Source: Verrucomicrobiota bacterium (GTDB taxonomy: Bacteria; Verrucomicrobiota; Verrucomicrobiia; Limisphaerales; AV2). From it: DNA of 7,484 nucleotides. The position numbers and the translations under genes are program-made. The notes under the pieces are model-generated. The model was not told the DNA's origin, searched no databases, and saw nothing but the letters and a program-made list of their open reading frames with translations. The first letter of the stretch is position 1; each line of letters starts with the position of its first letter. The stretch is taken from contig QHPA01000182.1 of the NCBI GenBank assembly GCA_003218935.1, forward strand, positions 8,581 through 16,064, in the 5' to 3' direction. This document shows, piece by piece, positions 6,485-7,484 of the stretch.

Positions 6485-6694
6485 CCCTCACCCTGTCCCT
6501 TTCCCATCCGATGGGGAGAGATTCCTCGAATGAAAATTCGCGCGTTGAAACCCCAGAACCGATGGAAAACATCGAACGTCCAACATCGAACTTCGAACGC
6601 CGAAGTGAGCGAGGATTCGCGATGCCATTCGATGTTCGGCGTTGGATGTTCTTCTGGCTTCATGGGGAGAGGGTGGCCTCAGGCCGGGTGAGGG
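6485..6694. repeat. 210-bp composite element with 9-bp terminal inverted repeats
   Basis: The element begins with CCCTCACCC (6485-6493) and ends with its exact reverse complement GGGTGAGGG (6686-6694). Each end carries a small internal hairpin: CCCAT-CCG-ATGGG (6503-6515) and GGCCTCAGGCC (6675-6685). ATGGGGAGAG occurs both at 6511-6520 and at 6662-6671. There is no transposase and no coding sequence I can defend inside. It resembles a small non-autonomous palindromic repeat (MITE- or REP-like). No clear target-site duplication is seen next to it. It fills most of the 440-base gene-free stretch between the barrel gene and the epimerase. Confidence 0.6.
6574..6651. repeat. Nested imperfect inverted repeat inside the 210-bp element
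   Basis: The arm at 6574-6597 and the reverse complement of 6628-6651 agree at 20 of 24 positions. The left arm also contains the short direct repeat ATCGAAC (6571-6577 and 6585-6591). It sits centrally within the larger inverted repeat, as if one dispersed repeat had inserted into another. Confidence 0.6.
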
Positions 6695-6783
6695 AATACG
6701 TGCTTAACATCAGCAAGAGCAGAACAGGTGGCCACCAGCTTCTTGTCGGCCTTGCCTTCAAAAAAGAAAAAGGGCTGCGAGTC
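6679..6783 (-). pseudogene. Possible coding remnant next to the repeat element
   Basis: On the minus strand, an open stretch of 34 codons ends at a TGA lying inside the right arm of the 210-bp element. Its core, FFFFEGKADKKLVATCSAL, looks protein-like. It is loosely reminiscent of the C-terminal strands of hotdog-fold acyl-ACP dehydratases, but I cannot confirm that. It has no start codon of its own and is in a different frame from the epimerase, which ends at 6785. It may be the tail of a decayed gene cut by the repeat, or chance. Confidence 0.2.
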
Positions 6784-6784
6784 T

Positions 6785-7484
6785 TTAGCCGGATTGCGAG
6801 CTTGCGACGTTTTCCGCTTTCGCCTTCTGCAGAAACCACTCTATAAAAAGGCGCATTCCTTCTTCAATTTTGATCCTCGGATAATAGCCGAGCATCTTCT
6901 CCGCCTTGGAAATGTCCGCAAACGTGATCGGCACGTCCCCCGGTTGCGGCGGCTGGCGGTCAATGATCGCCTTTTTGCCGAGGCGCTTTTCCAGCAGTTC
7001 GATGAGGCGGCTCAGGGTGACGGTTTGCGATTCGCCGAGGTTGAAGATTTCGTAGCCGAACTCCTTTTGCGTGCAGGCGATCACGCCGTCCACGGTGTCG
7101 TTCGCGCAGGTGTAATCGCGCGCGCTCGAGCCGTCGCCGAAGACGGGAATCGGCTTCCCCGCGCTGATGAGCCGGGCGAATTTGTGAATCGCGAGGTCGG
7201 GCCGCTGGCGCGGGCCATAGACGGTGAAGAAGCGGAGCATCGCGATGTCCATGCCATAGACGTGATGATAAACGTGCCCGAGCGCTTCGCACGCCAGCTT
7301 GCTGGCGGCGTAGGGTGAAATCGCGGAGAAAATGGGGTCGCTCTCGGCGAACGGCACCTTCGAGTTAACGCCGTAAACCGAAGAGGACGACGCGACGGTG
7401 ATTTTCTTCACGCGGTTGAGCCGGGCGGCTTCCAGCAGGTGAGCTGTCCCTTCGACATTGACGCGCTGATAAAGTGCAGGTTGT
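6785..7484 (-). CDS. NAD-dependent sugar-nucleotide epimerase/dehydratase (partial, N-terminus off the right edge)
   Basis: The minus-strand frame is open from the right edge to TAA at 6785-6787, giving 233 residues. The internal GTG at 7411 is not the start, because the preceding residues QPALYQRVNVEGTAHLLEAA are the conserved extended-SDR helix and continue beyond the window. Further along come the SSSSVYG strand (catalytic Ser region), SPYAASKLACE (the Tyr-x3-Lys catalytic pair), LRFFTVYGPRQRPD (substrate-binding loop), VFGDGSSARDYTCANDTVDG, and the C-terminal YYPRIKIEEGMRLFIEWF. This is the UDP-glucose/UDP-glucuronate 4-epimerase and dehydratase family. The glycine-rich NAD-binding motif should lie outside the window. 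The product would be a nucleotide sugar for surface polysaccharide, consistent with the glycosyltransferase at the other end. The exact substrate cannot be assigned. Confidence 0.9.
   Translation of the reverse strand, partial: QPALYQRVNVEGTAHLLEAARLNRVKKITVASSSSVYGVNSKVPFAESDPIFSAISPYAASKLACEALGHVYHHVYGMDIAMLRFFTVYGPRQRPDLAIHKFARLISAGKPIPVFGDGSSARDYTCANDTVDGVIACTQKEFGYEIFNLGESQTVTLSRLIELLEKRLGKKAIIDRQPPQPGDVPITFADISKAEKMLGYYPRIKIEEGMRLFIEWFLQKAKAENVASSQSG

Noticed and set aside
6371..6846. Overlapping ORFs on both strands through the repeat element (for example 6421-6846 plus)
   Set aside because: Their translations are read-outs of the inverted repeats, with no ribosome binding site or domain.
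6728..7318. 196-codon plus-strand frame opposite the epimerase
   Set aside because: It is the complement of an SDR gene with intact Tyr-x3-Lys and substrate loop. The Arg/Ala/Val-rich product is a typical shadow.

Overview
The window looks like a piece of a GC-rich, Gram-negative-type chromosome, most likely from the Verrucomicrobiota (Pedosphaera-like soil or sediment lineages). This is inferred from three things: a class III cyclase fused to a Ser/Thr kinase and followed by a TPR region, an outer-membrane barrel ending in Arg-Arg-Phe, and short dispersed repeats of a kind I associate with that phylum. No rRNA, tRNA, CRISPR array, transposase or phage gene is visible.

Left part (1-1992, minus strand): an M20-family metallopeptidase of the ArgE/DapE type is followed 30 bases downstream by a GT-B (GT4-like) glycosyltransferase that runs out of the left edge. 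They look like one transcription unit. A divergent intergenic region (1993-2176) holds a perfect 9-bp hairpin.

Middle part (2177-5256, plus strand): a 50-codon ORF resembles the N-terminal tail of a paralogous cyclase. It is followed in the same frame, but after two stop codons, by a class III nucleotide cyclase fused to a Ser/Thr kinase. The kinase frame then closes, and the transmembrane segment plus TPR region that should follow lie in the -1 frame. This suggests one broken or mis-sequenced receptor-like signalling protein. The kinase also carries an extra stretch of about 37 residues between its HRD and DFG motifs. Two arrays of 7-base repeats encode part of that stretch.

Right part (5257-7484): a minus-strand outer-membrane beta-barrel gene meets the TPR gene tail to tail. 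It has an excellent ribosome binding site and a clear signal peptide, but an in-frame TGA lies exactly between the signal peptide and the barrel. Upstream of it is a gene-free stretch of about 440 bases. That stretch contains a promoter-like TTGACA, a 210-bp composite inverted-repeat element with a second repeat nested inside, and a possible coding remnant. The window ends in an NAD-dependent sugar-nucleotide epimerase/dehydratase (minus strand) whose N-terminus is beyond the right edge.

The sugar-nucleotide enzyme and the glycosyltransferase at the two ends suggest a surface-polysaccharide neighbourhood, interrupted by the signalling gene and the barrel. Two adjacent genes each carry one lesion, a frameshift and a nonsense codon. 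That is either sequence error or real decay, and the sequence alone cannot decide between them.
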